This document shows positions 43,041 through 51,760 of a stretch of DNA of 64,000 bases, one piece after another (the first letter of the stretch is position 1; every line of letters starts with the position of its first letter). The notes under the pieces were generated by a model. It saw only the letters and a program-made list of their open reading frames with translations. It was not told the origin of the DNA and did not search any database. Made by a program: the position numbers and the translations under genes. This DNA comes from JAEUMG01 sp046349315 (lineage in GTDB: Bacteria > Pseudomonadota > Alphaproteobacteria > Rhizobiales > Aestuariivirgaceae). Where the stretch lies: assembly GCA_046349315.1 (NCBI GenBank), contig JAXMCQ010000014.1, positions 62,001 through 126,000 on the forward strand, given 5' to 3'.

Positions 43041-43457
43041 ATGGCTTTGCACATCGTCAAATTATGCGTCGGCGTCTCCGAGGTGGAAGAACTCGAGAGC
43101 TGGATCGAGGATGCGCGTGCCGGGCGTGACGACCTCTCGCACACGACGCGTATGTTCCCGAAACGCAAGGACGAGATCGTCCCCGGCGGCTCGCTCTATT
43201 GGGTGGTGCGCGGGCTCATCCTCTGCCGCCAGCCGATCGCCGGTCTTGTGCCGGTCACGGACGCAGAAGGCATCGAGCGCTGCCGCATCGAATTCGAGCC
43301 GAAGATCATCTTGGTGCGGCCGACGCCGCGTCGCGCCTTCCAGGGCTGGCGCTATCTCGAAGACAAGGATGCGCCGCCCGATCTGCCGCGCGGCGGCTCG
43401 GGCAAGGGCTTGCCGGAAAAGATGCGTCGCGAGCTCGCCGAGCTCGGGCTTTTGTGA
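43041..43457 (+). CDS. DUF1489 family protein
   Basis: A 138-residue soluble protein matching DUF1489, a conserved alphaproteobacterial family of unknown function. Typical features are the N-terminal ALHIVKLCVGVSEVEELESW, SLYWVVRGLILCRQPI near 52, RCRIEFEPKIILVRPTPRRAFQGWRY (shown here as KIILVRPTPRRAFQGW), and a C-terminal PRGGSGKGLPEKMRRELAEL. The start is taken at the ATG at 43041; an ATG three codons earlier is possible. Its stop overlaps the GTG start of the acetyltransferase that follows, so the two are coupled. Confidence 0.88.
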   Translation: MALHIVKLCVGVSEVEELESWIEDARAGRDDLSHTTRMFPKRKDEIVPGGSLYWVVRGLILCRQPIAGLVPVTDAEGIERCRIEFEPKIILVRPTPRRAFQGWRYLEDKDAPPDLPRGGSGKGLPEKMRRELAELGLL

Positions 43458-43909
43458 GCCCTATTTCGATCCGGCGGCTTCGGGTGGGCGATGATGTCGG
43501 CGTGGCCGCCGATCTCCTCATCCGCTTCTTTCGCGAAGAGGGCTTCGACACGCCGGATGCCGTCATCCATGTCAATACGCAGCGCATGGCAACGATCGAG
43601 GCGTGCGGGTTGTTCATCGCTGAATCAGGGGAAAAGCCAATTGGGGTCGCAACGATGTCGCTGGAGTTCGGTATCGAATTCGGCTGGTCCGGCGAGATGG
43701 GCGATCTCTATGTGCTGCCCGATTGGCGCGGCAGAGGCGTGTCGCAAGCTTTGGTCGTGGCCGTGGAAGCGTTTCTGAAAGAGCGCGGCGCCGGCGGCTA
43801 TCAGGTGACGGTTACGCCATTTGCCGAAGAGGCGCACGGCCTTCAGGGCTATTACCGCAAGCTCGGCTTTTCCTCGGAAGGGCGATTGATACTTTACAAG
43901 AAGCTTTGA
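43454..43909 (+). CDS. GNAT-family N-acetyltransferase
   Basis: A 151-residue GNAT-fold protein starting at the GTG at 43454 (GTGA overlap with the DUF1489 stop). The acetyl-CoA-binding motif A is visible as DLYVLPDWRGRGVSQALVVA (near 90), with the R/Q-x-x-G-x-G/A-like loop RGRGVS. Motif B is near GYYRKLGFSSEGRLIL at the C-terminus. The acceptor substrate is unknown. It is followed immediately by a long intergenic inverted repeat. Confidence 0.85.
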   Translation: MSPISIRRLRVGDDVGVAADLLIRFFREEGFDTPDAVIHVNTQRMATIEACGLFIAESGEKPIGVATMSLEFGIEFGWSGEMGDLYVLPDWRGRGVSQALVVAVEAFLKERGAGGYQVTVTPFAEEAHGLQGYYRKLGFSSEGRLILYKKL

Positions 43910-43910
43910 A

Positions 43911-44003
43911 TTTCCCTCCCCCTTGTGGGGAGGGATCAAGGGTGGGGGTCGGCAGTCTCTTTAACCCCCACCCCTAGCCCCTCCCCACAGTGGGGGAGGG
44001 GAA
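43911..44003. repeat. Long imperfect inverted repeat (about 40-bp arms)
   Basis: The left arm 43911-43949 and right arm 43963-44003 are reverse complements with few mismatches around a 13-bp centre. Each arm itself contains a smaller palindrome of the type CCCTCCCC...GGGGAGGG. It sits between convergent GNAT genes, and its right arm forms the last codons and stop of the leftward gene (ending SPTVGRG). G/C-rich palindromes like this are dispersed intergenic repeats in many Rhizobiales-type genomes. Confidence 0.85.
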
Positions 44004-44546
44004 TGTACGCCGCCCATACACCACGCCCTCGGCGCCCTTGTAGGTCACCTCGCGCATTGGCTGGAACCCACATTTGCGCGCGAGCTTCTTCGAGCGGTCA
44101 TTATCCTTGTCGATCAGGCAAGAGATCGTCTGCCCGGCAAAATATTGATCGCCCCACGCCAGCACGGCACGGAGTGCTTCTTCCGCATAGCCCTTGCCGT
44201 GCGAAGCGGCGCGCAAGGCCCAACCGGCCTCCGGGCCGTCGCCCAAGGGCGGATCGATGTCGCGCTGGAAGTCGGCCAAACCGATCTCGCCGGTGAAATC
44301 TCCGGTGGCACGCTCCTCAATCGCCCAGAAGCCGTAGCCCCTGAGCGACCAATGCCCGACATAGCGGAGTATGCGCGCCCAGACTTCCTCCCGCGTGAAT
44401 GGCCTGCCGCCAATGAAGCGGGCAATCGCTGGATCGCCCCACATGGCGGCGCAAGCCTCGAAATCGGCGATCTCATGCCGGCGCAGTTTCAATCGCGCGG
44501 TCTCGATGACGGGCACGGTTTCGGCGGTGAAGGGAGGCTTTCTCAT
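43974..44546 (-). CDS. GNAT-family N-acetyltransferase, RimJ/RimL type
   Basis: A 190-residue acetyltransferase of the Acetyltransf_3 (RimJ/RimL-like) class. The N-terminal ETARLKLRRHEIADFEAC is the classic opening of this subfamily. The CoA-binding region is EAGWALRAASHGKGYAEEAL (near 105), followed by CLIDKDNDRSKKLARKCGF. The natural acceptor is unknown. Its final about ten residues come from the right arm of an intergenic inverted repeat, so the C-terminus may have been altered by repeat insertion. Downstream of panC; its ribosome site lies in a hairpin arm. Confidence 0.88.
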   Translation of the reverse strand: MRKPPFTAETVPVIETARLKLRRHEIADFEACAAMWGDPAIARFIGGRPFTREEVWARILRYVGHWSLRGYGFWAIEERATGDFTGEIGLADFQRDIDPPLGDGPEAGWALRAASHGKGYAEEALRAVLAWGDQYFAGQTISCLIDKDNDRSKKLARKCGFQPMREVTYKGAEGVVYGRRTFPSPTVGRG

Positions 44547-44577
44547 TTCCCTTCTCCCACGAGAGGGGAGAAGGGAA
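44547..44577 (-). repeat. Perfect 12-bp-stem hairpin covering the GNAT ribosome site
   Basis: TTCCCTTCTCCC (44547-44558) and GGGAGAAGGGAA (44566-44577) form a perfect 12-bp stem with a 7-nt loop, between panC and the downstream acetyltransferase. On the transcribed (minus) strand the 3' arm GGGAGAAGGGAA ends immediately before the ATG. The probable Shine-Dalgarno sequence is therefore inside the stem and translation could be damped. Confidence 0.75.
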
Positions 44578-44585
44578 GTACTTTT

Positions 44586-45464
44586 CTAAACCCCCACATT
44601 ATCGATCAACCGCGTGGTGCCGAGCCAGGCGGCGGCGAGGATGCGCAAGGGCTCGTCCGGCCGCTCGGGGAAGGCCAGTGTCTCGGCATTGCGCGCGGTC
44701 ACATAATCGACCTTGAAGCCGAGTGTCGTCAGCGAACGCCGTGCCGCGCCCGTCGCACGCGAGGGTTCGGTTCCGGCCCTGATCTTCTCGGCGGCCTGGA
44801 GAAGCAAACGCGGCAGGGACGCGGCCTGGTGGCGCTCGGCGCGGCTCAAATAGCGGTTCCTCGACGACATCGCGAGGCCGTCTGCCTCGCGCACGGTCGG
44901 GATGCCGACGACCTCTATTGGAATGTCGAGATCCTTGGCCATCCGCCGCACGACCAATAATTGCTGATAGTCCTTCTCACCGAACATCGCGAAATCGGCA
45001 CCCGTCCGGCAGAAGAGCTTGGCGACGACGGTCGCCACCCCGTCGAAGAAATGCGGGCGGAACTTGTCCTCGAGCCCGGCCTTGGCCGGTCCTTCCATCT
45101 TCACCGCCGTTGCAAATCCCGGCGCATAGACATCGCCATGCGGCGGCGCGTAGACGACATCGGCACTGACGCTTGCAAGCTTTGCGAGATCGCCTGCCTC
45201 GTCGCGGGGATAGCGGTCGAGGTCCTCATTGGGGGCAAACTGCTTGGGGTTGACGAAGATCGTCACGATGGTGCGCTCGGCGCGCGCCTTACCTTGCCGC
45301 ACCAAGGTGAGGTGGCCCTCATGCAGGGCTCCCATGGTGGGCACAACCGCAACCTTCTCCCCGGCACGGTGCCACTCGCCGACCTGCGCACGCAGAGCGG
45401 CAAGGTCGCGGATCAGTTCCGGACTTGCCGGTTCCGCCTCGGCCTCGGGCGTCGATGCTTCCAT
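44586..45464 (-). CDS. panC: Pantothenate synthetase
   Basis: Condenses pantoate and beta-alanine with ATP (coenzyme A synthesis). It has 292 residues from the ATG at 45464, which has a GAGG site upstream; an ATG at 45479 would add five residues. Nucleotidyltransferase-fold motifs are complete: PTMGALHEGHLTLVRQG with the HxGH motif (near 45), FVNPKQFAPNEDLDRYPR, GEKDYQQLLVVRRM and MSSRNRYLSRAER. Divergent from putA across a 56-bp gap. Followed by a hairpin and the RimJ/RimL-type acetyltransferase. Confidence 0.96.
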   Translation of the reverse strand: MEASTPEAEAEPASPELIRDLAALRAQVGEWHRAGEKVAVVPTMGALHEGHLTLVRQGKARAERTIVTIFVNPKQFAPNEDLDRYPRDEAGDLAKLASVSADVVYAPPHGDVYAPGFATAVKMEGPAKAGLEDKFRPHFFDGVATVVAKLFCRTGADFAMFGEKDYQQLLVVRRMAKDLDIPIEVVGIPTVREADGLAMSSRNRYLSRAERHQAASLPRLLLQAAEKIRAGTEPSRATGAARRSLTTLGFKVDYVTARNAETLAFPERPDEPLRILAAAWLGTTRLIDNVGV

Positions 45465-45520
45465 GGGCTCAAGCCTCATCCTATAGAGGCTCGCTAGCAC
45501 ACCAGCCCCGAGTCCGTCCC

Positions 45521-48500
45521 ATGCCAGAATTGCCGAGCCGCGCTGCCATCGAAGACAAGCTCTTTGCGGATGAAACCGTATTGGTGCGCCAATTGGCCCA
45601 TCAGGCGCGGTTGACGCCCGAGGAAGGCCGGCAAACCCACGAACTGGCGCGTCAGCTTGTGGCGGCCGTCAGGGCGGGCCGGCAGCGCCAGGGCGGCATT
45701 GATGCCTTCATGCAGGAATACGCGCTCTCGTCTGAAGAGGGGGTGGTGCTGATGTGTCTAGCGGAAGCGCTGTTGCGCATTCCCGACGACGACACCGCCG
45801 ACAAGCTCATTGCCGATAAAATCGGTGGCAAGAACTGGGAGTCGCATCTGGGGCAATCCGAGTCGATGTTCGTCAACGCGTCGGCCTGGGGCCTGATGCT
45901 GACCGGCCGTTTCGTCTCGCTAGGCCGCGATACCCAGACCGACATCGGCGGTTACCTCAAACGATTGGTGTCGCGCTCCGGCGAGCCTTTCATTCGCAAT
46001 GCGATGAAACAGGCGATGCGCATCATGGGCCGGCAGTTCGTGCTCGGCCGCACCATCGATGAAGCGTTGAACGTGGCGCGCCCGCTCGAGGCGGAAGGCT
46101 ATCGCTTCTCCTTCGACATGCTGGGCGAGGCCGCCTACACTGCGGTTGACGCCGAGCGCTATTACGCGGCCTATGTGAAGGCGGTCGAAGATGTGGCGGC
46201 CTCGGCGACCGGCAATGACATATTCGCGCGCCCCTCGATCTCGGTGAAGCTCTCGGCGCTGCACCCGCGTTACGACGTCAAGCAGGAAGCGCGCGTGCTC
46301 GCCCAATTGCTGCCGCGTCTCAAGGAACTCACCGCCCTCGCCAAGCGGCTCAATATCGGCCTCACCATCGACGCCGAGGAGGTCAATCGTCTCGATCTCT
46401 CCTTCGAATTGCTCGGACGCCTCATCCTCGATCCGGCACTTTCCGGTTGGAATGGACTCGGCCTTGCCGTCCAGGCCTATGGCAAGCGCGCCATGCCGGC
46501 GCTCGAATGGCTTGCGGCATTGGCTGTCGCGGGCAAGCACAAGCTTCCGGTTCGGCTTGTGAAGGGCGCCTATTGGGACACCGAGATCAAGCGTTCGCAG
46601 GAAGCGGGTTATGACGGCTATCCGGTCTTCACCCGTAAGGTCTCGACCGACATCAGCTATCTCGCCTGCGCGCGTTACATGCTGTCGCGGCGCGATGCGT
46701 TCTACCCGCAATTTGCGACCCACAATGCGCATAGCGTTGCCGCCGTCTCGGTCATGGCCGGCGATGACCGGAACTTCGAATTCCAGCGCCTGCATGGCAT
46801 GGGGCAGGCGCTTTACGAGCAGGTCGTCGGGCGCAATCGCATGAACCAGCCCTGCCGCATCTATGCGCCGGTCGGCAGCCATGAAGACCTTCTCGCTTAT
46901 CTCGTGCGACGCTTGCTCGAGAACGGCGCAAATACGTCCTTCGTCAATCGCCTGGCCGATGACGAAGCGCCGATTGCCGAGATCATTGCCGATCCGGTGG
47001 TCGAGATCGACCGCCACGCGACGATCCCGCATCCGCGCATCCCGTTGCCACGCGACATCTTTGCCCCACGCGTCAATTCGCGCGGCGTGCCTCTGTGGGA
47101 GGACGGCGTGCGTGCCTCGCTCTCCGGCGCCATCGGCAAGGCACTGGTCACGCCGCAGGACGCCGCGACGCTGGTCGGTGCCACCGAGCGACGCGATGGG
47201 CCTGTGCGCGAAATCACCGATCCCTCCAATCGGGAGAGAAAGCTTGGCCGCGTCCATGAGGCGAGCGATGCGGCTGTTTCCGAGGCACTGACGCTTGCCG
47301 ACAAGGCGCAGGAGGCCTGGGACAGGCGCGGGGGAGAGGCGCGCGCCAAAATTCTCGAGCGCGCCGCCGACCTCTATGAGGCGGAGACCCCGGCCTTGAT
47401 GGCGCTGCTCATCCGCGAAGCCGGCAAGACCCTCGACAACGCCCAGTCCGATCTGCGCGAGGCGGTCGATTTCCTGCGCTACTACGCGCAGGAGGCACGC
47501 CGCAGCTTCACGCGGCCCATTTTGTTGCCGGGTCCGACCGGAGAGCGCAACGAGCTCTCGCTGCATGGCCGCGGCGTCTTCGCCTGCATCAGCCCATGGA
47601 ACTTTCCCTTGGCGATCTTCACCGGCCAGATCGCCGCCGCGCTCGCCGCCGGCAATGCGGTCATCGCCAAGCCGGCCGAGCAGACGCCGCTCGTCGCGCA
47701 TCTTGCCACGCGGCTCTTGCGCAAGGCGGGCGTTCCGCCAGAGATCCTGCAATTCCTTCCCGGCGATGGCGCCAGGATCGGCAATATCCTGCTCGCCGAT
47801 CCGAGGATCGGCGGCGTTTCCTTCACGGGGTCGAATGATACCGCACTTCTAATCAACCGCGCGCTTGCCAAGCGTGGCGGGGCCATCCCGGCGCTCATCG
47901 CCGAGACCGGCGGCATCAACGCCATGATTGTCGATTCCTCCGCATTGCCGGAGCAGGCGGTTCGTGACGTTCTCGCCTCCGCCTTCGACAGCGCCGGACA
48001 GCGGTGCTCCGCGGCGCGCGTGCTCTTCGTCCAGGACGACATCGCCCATCGCGTCCTGCCGATGTTGAAGGGTGCGATGGCGGAACTCACCATTGGCGAC
48101 CCACTCGATTATGCGACCGATGTCGGGCCGGTGATCGATGAGGAGGCGAAGAAGTCTCTCGAGGCCCACAAGGCGCGCATGGCCCGCGAGGCCAAGACCC
48201 TGATCGACCTTCCGCTGCCGGCCGCCGCCGCCAAGGGCACTTTCGTTGCGCCGGCCGCTTACGAATTGCCGTCTTTGGCCCCGCTCACCCGCGAGGTCTT
48301 CGGGCCGATCCTGCATGTCGTGCGCTTCCCCGGCGATCGCCTGGCGGAACTCTGCGCCGCCCTCAATGCCACCGGCTACGGTCTCACACTCGGGCTTCAC
48401 ACTCGCATCGAGTCCACAGCGGCGGAGGTCAGGGCACGGGTCAAGGTCGGCAATCTCTACGTGAACCGCAACCAGATCGGCGCGGTGGTCGGCGCCCAGC

Positions 48501-48652
48501 CTTTCGGCGGCGAGGGTCTCTCCGGCACCGGGCCCAAGGCGGGCGGTCCCAATTACCTCCAGCGCTTCGCTGTGGAGCGCGTCTGTTCGACCGATACCAC
48601 GGCTTCCGGCGGCAATGCGGCGCTCATGTCGATGGAAGAGCGCAGCCCCTAG
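45521..48652 (+). CDS. putA: Bifunctional proline dehydrogenase / delta-1-pyrroline-5-carboxylate dehydrogenase
   Basis: Oxidises proline to glutamate in two steps; 1043 residues from the ATG at 45521. The FAD-dependent proline dehydrogenase barrel covers about 80-460 (FDMLGEAAYTAVDAERYY, SVKLSALHPRYD, RLVKGAYWDTEIKR, FATHNAHSVAAV). The NAD-dependent aldehyde dehydrogenase half covers about 510-1000 (ISPWNFPLAIFTGQIAAALA, AETGGINAMIVDSSA, and the catalytic Cys in SAGQRCSAARV). There is no N-terminal ribbon-helix-helix domain, so this PutA is not expected to be an autorepressor. The length suits the shorter (type A) alphaproteobacterial form. Confidence 0.96.
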   Translation: MPELPSRAAIEDKLFADETVLVRQLAHQARLTPEEGRQTHELARQLVAAVRAGRQRQGGIDAFMQEYALSSEEGVVLMCLAEALLRIPDDDTADKLIADKIGGKNWESHLGQSESMFVNASAWGLMLTGRFVSLGRDTQTDIGGYLKRLVSRSGEPFIRNAMKQAMRIMGRQFVLGRTIDEALNVARPLEAEGYRFSFDMLGEAAYTAVDAERYYAAYVKAVEDVAASATGNDIFARPSISVKLSALHPRYDVKQEARVLAQLLPRLKELTALAKRLNIGLTIDAEEVNRLDLSFELLGRLILDPALSGWNGLGLAVQAYGKRAMPALEWLAALAVAGKHKLPVRLVKGAYWDTEIKRSQEAGYDGYPVFTRKVSTDISYLACARYMLSRRDAFYPQFATHNAHSVAAVSVMAGDDRNFEFQRLHGMGQALYEQVVGRNRMNQPCRIYAPVGSHEDLLAYLVRRLLENGANTSFVNRLADDEAPIAEIIADPVVEIDRHATIPHPRIPLPRDIFAPRVNSRGVPLWEDGVRASLSGAIGKALVTPQDAATLVGATERRDGPVREITDPSNRERKLGRVHEASDAAVSEALTLADKAQEAWDRRGGEARAKILERAADLYEAETPALMALLIREAGKTLDNAQSDLREAVDFLRYYAQEARRSFTRPILLPGPTGERNELSLHGRGVFACISPWNFPLAIFTGQIAAALAAGNAVIAKPAEQTPLVAHLATRLLRKAGVPPEILQFLPGDGARIGNILLADPRIGGVSFTGSNDTALLINRALAKRGGAIPALIAETGGINAMIVDSSALPEQAVRDVLASAFDSAGQRCSAARVLFVQDDIAHRVLPMLKGAMAELTIGDPLDYATDVGPVIDEEAKKSLEAHKARMAREAKTLIDLPLPAAAAKGTFVAPAAYELPSLAPLTREVFGPILHVVRFPGDRLAELCAALNATGYGLTLGLHTRIESTAAEVRARVKVGNLYVNRNQIGAVVGAQPFGGEGLSGTGPKAGGPNYLQRFAVERVCSTDTTASGGNAALMSMEERSP

Positions 48653-48815
48653 GCGGGCTAAAAGGTGGAGGAGTACTGTCAGGCATCCAACGATCATTCC
48701 CATGGCGCCTCCTTTCCTTTTGGCTACGTACGGTATTTGTTCTCGCAAGTCAAGGACTTTCTCAACTTTTTAGGAACTAATTGATTGAATTGACGGATTT
48801 CCAGGGAGGAAAGCG

Positions 48816-48995
48816 GTGATCATTAATCCAAAGGTCGGTGATCGCGTGAGGGCCAAATCCGGTGGCCCCGTGATGACCGTAACATCGGTCGAGCACGACG
48901 TTTATGGCGAGGCGTGCGTCGTCTGCGATTGGCAGGATGATGCGAAAATGCCGGCCAGCGGCACATTCACGCTCAGCGAACTGGTCAAGGCATGA
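48816..48995 (+). CDS. DUF2158 (YodC-like) small protein
   Basis: A 59-residue protein starting at the GTG at 48816, seven bases after a strong ribosome site (agggagga). It has the DUF2158 pattern: KVGDRVRAKSGGPVMTV, then a Cys-containing strand (GEACVVCDW), then an acidic stretch and a C-terminal FTLSELVKA. The family is small and uncharacterised. Its stop overlaps the ATG of the FAD oxidase that follows (ATGA), so the two are coupled. In the 163-bp gap before it, a separate leftward Shine-Dalgarno/ATG lies near 48703. Confidence 0.85.
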   Translation: MIINPKVGDRVRAKSGGPVMTVTSVEHDVYGEACVVCDWQDDAKMPASGTFTLSELVKA

Positions 48996-50293
48996 GCGAT
49001 TTCGACTGCGATATCGCGATCATCGGCGCCGGTCTTGCCGGCGCCGCCGCGGCGAGCATTGTCACCGCCCAGGACAAATCGGCGATCATCCTCGAGGCGC
49101 GCGATCGCGCCGGGGGCAGGGCCTTCACGCGGCCCTTCACGGCCGGCGGCGACCTCCTCGAATTCGGCGGCTCGTGGATCACGCCGTGGCATGATCGGGT
49201 GCGCCATTATGCCGATCTCACCGGCACGACATTGCGGTCACGCTCGCCGGTGTCCATGCATTTCTGGAATGACGGAATGACGGTCAGGTCCGGCGAGCCT
49301 TCCAGTGAGAAGGCGCGCGCCGCGTTCGATCGCACTATGGCGCGGATCGCGACTGATGCGGCGCGCTACAAGGCGGGCGAGCGCACCGACGCCGATGGCC
49401 AGTCGATGATGAGCGCCAGCCTCAATGCCTATCTCGATCGCATCGACGCAACTCCCGAAGCGCGCAATCACGTCATGGCTTGGTGGACCGTTTCCGGCAA
49501 TGGCGATCCGGCGGTGATTTCGGCAAGCGAATTCATTTCGAGCTGTGCCTATGGCGAAGGCCGCCCGGAAGGCATGATCGACAAGTTGCAGAATACTCTG
49601 GTTCCTGGCGCCGGGATCCTGCCCGCGCGGATCATCGAGAAATCCGGCGCCGAGCTCAGGCTTTCGTCGCCCGTTGTCGCGATCGATCAGTCTACGGATG
49701 AAACCATCGTCACCTGTGCCGACGGCAAGAAGGTGAAGGCCCGCGGCGCCATCGTCTGCCTGCCGATCAATGCGCTGAAGGCCATCGCCTTCACCCCGGC
49801 GCTATCGCCGGTGAAGAGTGCCGCGATCGCGCGCGGCCATGGCGGCAAGGCGATCAAGGTGTGGATCAAGGCGCGCGGTGTCGAGGTGGGCGAGCTTGCA
49901 ACGGGTGGCATCGACGGCTTGTCCTGGATGTTCGCCGAGCGCAAGTCGGAAGACGGTACGACACTCATCGTCTCCTTCGGTATTGCCGATCCGAAATTCG
50001 ATCCCGACGACCGGCACGCCATTGCCGGCGCCCTGCAGCGCTTCTTCCCCAAGGCCCATCTCGTCGCCTGGGATTGGCATGACTGGGTCGCCGATCCCTA
50101 TGCGCGGGGAACCTGGGTCGCGCTTCCCGCCGACATGCTGGAAATGGCCGATCCCCAGAATTGGCAGCCCGAAGGCCGGCTTGCCTTCGCGACATCGGAT
50201 ATAGCCCCCGACCAGGCCGGCTGGTTCGAAGGCGCCATCATTGCCGGGGAGGCGGCTGCGAACGCCTTGCTCCGGCAATCGAATACGCTTTGA
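48992..50293 (+). CDS. FAD-dependent amine oxidase family protein
   Basis: A 433-residue flavoprotein of the monoamine-oxidase-like family. The dinucleotide-binding motif is CDIAIIGAGLAGAAAAS (near 7), followed by ILEARDRAGGRAFTRPF. FGGSWITPWHD matches the substrate/flavin region. The C-terminal FAD motif is around GWFEGAIIAGEAAANALL (near 415). Substrate unknown; such enzymes act on primary or secondary amines. Overlaps the DUF2158 gene by four bases. Confidence 0.85.
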   Translation: MSDFDCDIAIIGAGLAGAAAASIVTAQDKSAIILEARDRAGGRAFTRPFTAGGDLLEFGGSWITPWHDRVRHYADLTGTTLRSRSPVSMHFWNDGMTVRSGEPSSEKARAAFDRTMARIATDAARYKAGERTDADGQSMMSASLNAYLDRIDATPEARNHVMAWWTVSGNGDPAVISASEFISSCAYGEGRPEGMIDKLQNTLVPGAGILPARIIEKSGAELRLSSPVVAIDQSTDETIVTCADGKKVKARGAIVCLPINALKAIAFTPALSPVKSAAIARGHGGKAIKVWIKARGVEVGELATGGIDGLSWMFAERKSEDGTTLIVSFGIADPKFDPDDRHAIAGALQRFFPKAHLVAWDWHDWVADPYARGTWVALPADMLEMADPQNWQPEGRLAFATSDIAPDQAGWFEGAIIAGEAAANALLRQSNTL

Positions 50294-50323
50294 ATTAAGC
50301 TTCCTGCTATTATCTTCACCGTT

Positions 50324-51055
50324 ATGACCGCTGGGAATTCCAAAGCCCCCATTCCCGCCGAAGGCAACAAGCCGCCGGCTGAGGAGAATGACGTTGACGC
50401 ATTCCTCGCGCAGGTGCGCTCGATGCCGCCGCCAGCCCGCCAGGGGGAAGCGAGCGGCCGATTGATCTTTGCCATGGACGCGACGATGAGCCGGCAGCCG
50501 ACCTGGGACCGGGCGCTGCAGATCCAGGGCGAGATGTTCCAGGAGACCGAGCGGATCGGCGGCCTTGATGTCCAGCTCGTCTATTTTCGCGGCTTCAATG
50601 AGTGCCGCGCGTCGAAATGGGTGAGCGAGCCGACAGCCCTTGCGCGCCTCATGGCGGGCGTCGATTGCCGCGGTGGGCATACGCAGATCGCCAAGGTGCT
50701 CTCCCACATCAAGGCCGAGGCCGGGAAAGCCAAGGTCAATGCCGTCGTCTATGTCGGCGATGCGATGGAGGAGAACATCGACACCGTGTGCGGCAAGGCG
50801 GGCGAGGTCGGTCTGCTCGGCATTCCGATATTCATGTTCCAGGAAGGCAGTGACGGCGCCGTTGCCAATGCCTATCGCGAAATCGCCCGATTGACCGGCG
50901 GCGCCTATCTGCGACTCGACGGTAATTCCGCTCACGCTCTCCGCGATCTTCTCTCCGCCGTTGCGGTCTATGCGGCGGGCGGCCGAAAGGCGCTCGAAAG
51001 CCATTCCAAGAGCAAAGGCGGCAATGCCGCCTTGCTGCTCCAGCAGCTTCGCTAG
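50324..51055 (+). CDS. VWA-like domain protein with altered MIDAS motif
   Basis: A 243-residue soluble protein with a von Willebrand A-like fold from about residue 45. The strand-loop RLIFAMDATMSRQPTWD is where a MIDAS DxSxS would be; here it reads D-A-T-M-S, so metal binding may be altered. Later blocks fit the fold: GGHTQIAKVLSHIK, NAVVYVGDAMEENIDTVC and IPIFMFQEGSDGAV. The N-terminal about 40 residues are Pro/Glu-rich and probably disordered. No signal peptide. It ends 3 bp before a membrane-anchored DnaJ-domain gene, so the two are probably one transcript. Function unknown. Confidence 0.78.
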   Translation: MTAGNSKAPIPAEGNKPPAEENDVDAFLAQVRSMPPPARQGEASGRLIFAMDATMSRQPTWDRALQIQGEMFQETERIGGLDVQLVYFRGFNECRASKWVSEPTALARLMAGVDCRGGHTQIAKVLSHIKAEAGKAKVNAVVYVGDAMEENIDTVCGKAGEVGLLGIPIFMFQEGSDGAVANAYREIARLTGGAYLRLDGNSAHALRDLLSAVAVYAAGGRKALESHSKSKGGNAALLLQQLR

Positions 51056-51058
51056 CGC

Positions 51059-51760
51059 ATGCCCAGTTTCCTCATTGCTGCGGCTATCCTCGTCGGCGGC
51101 TTGTGGCTGATCCGCCAGTTTTCCCAGGCAACACCGGGACAAGCCAGCGCATTGACCCGCCAGATCGGCGGCGTCGCTTGTATTGCCGGCGCTGGCTTTC
51201 TGACATTGCGCGGACAGGCGGCAATTGCCGCACCGCTCTTCGTCTTTGGCGTCGGTCTCATGGGAAAGTCGGCCCTGTTTCCAACCGGCTTTCCTTGGGA
51301 GCGGAAATCGTCCGGCCAGAATTCGCGGGTCAGAACCTCCGTCATTGCCATGGAACTCGACCATGATACCGGGCGCATGGACGGCGAAGTACTCACCGGT
51401 CCTTTGCAGGGGAAACGGTTGTCAGTGTTGACCGATGCGCAGCTTGCGAGCCTGCATGGGCTCTGCGCGAAAGCAGGCGATCAGAGCCTGCCTTTGCTCG
51501 AGGCTTGGCTCGATCGCACCAAGCCGGCATGGCGTGAAGCCTGGGGCGGCAAAGGGAATGGCCAGAAGGCGCAGGCGCCCAGCGGCAAGATGAGCGAAGA
51601 AGAGGCCTTTGCGGTCCTAGGCCTCAAGCCGGGTGCCAAGTCCGAAGACATCCGCGCGGCGCATCGCCGATTGATGAAGGAGTTTCACCCTGACAAGGGC
51701 GGCTCCGACTATCTCGCCGCGAAAATCAACCAGGCGAAGGAACGACTGCTTCAGGACTGA
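51059..51760 (+). CDS. Membrane-anchored DnaJ-domain protein
   Basis: A 233-residue protein. There is one hydrophobic helix at the N-terminus (MPSFLIAAAILVGGLWLI) and a second hydrophobic stretch about 35-70. A C-terminal J-domain (about 178-233) has the HPD motif in MKEFHPDKGGSDYLA and the helix EEAFAVLGLKPGAKSEDIRA. It lacks the Gly/Phe and zinc regions of DnaJ, so it is a J-domain-only type that would recruit DnaK to the membrane. It is cotranscribed with the VWA-like gene, and its end overlaps the convergent D,D-carboxypeptidase by 10 bp. Confidence 0.85.
   Translation: MPSFLIAAAILVGGLWLIRQFSQATPGQASALTRQIGGVACIAGAGFLTLRGQAAIAAPLFVFGVGLMGKSALFPTGFPWERKSSGQNSRVRTSVIAMELDHDTGRMDGEVLTGPLQGKRLSVLTDAQLASLHGLCAKAGDQSLPLLEAWLDRTKPAWREAWGGKGNGQKAQAPSGKMSEEEAFAVLGLKPGAKSEDIRAAHRRLMKEFHPDKGGSDYLAAKINQAKERLLQD

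Noticed and set aside
45920..47752. 610-codon open frame on the minus strand inside putA
   Set aside because: Arg/Gly/Asp-rich translation with no domain, fully antisense to an excellent PutA; a GC-bias shadow.
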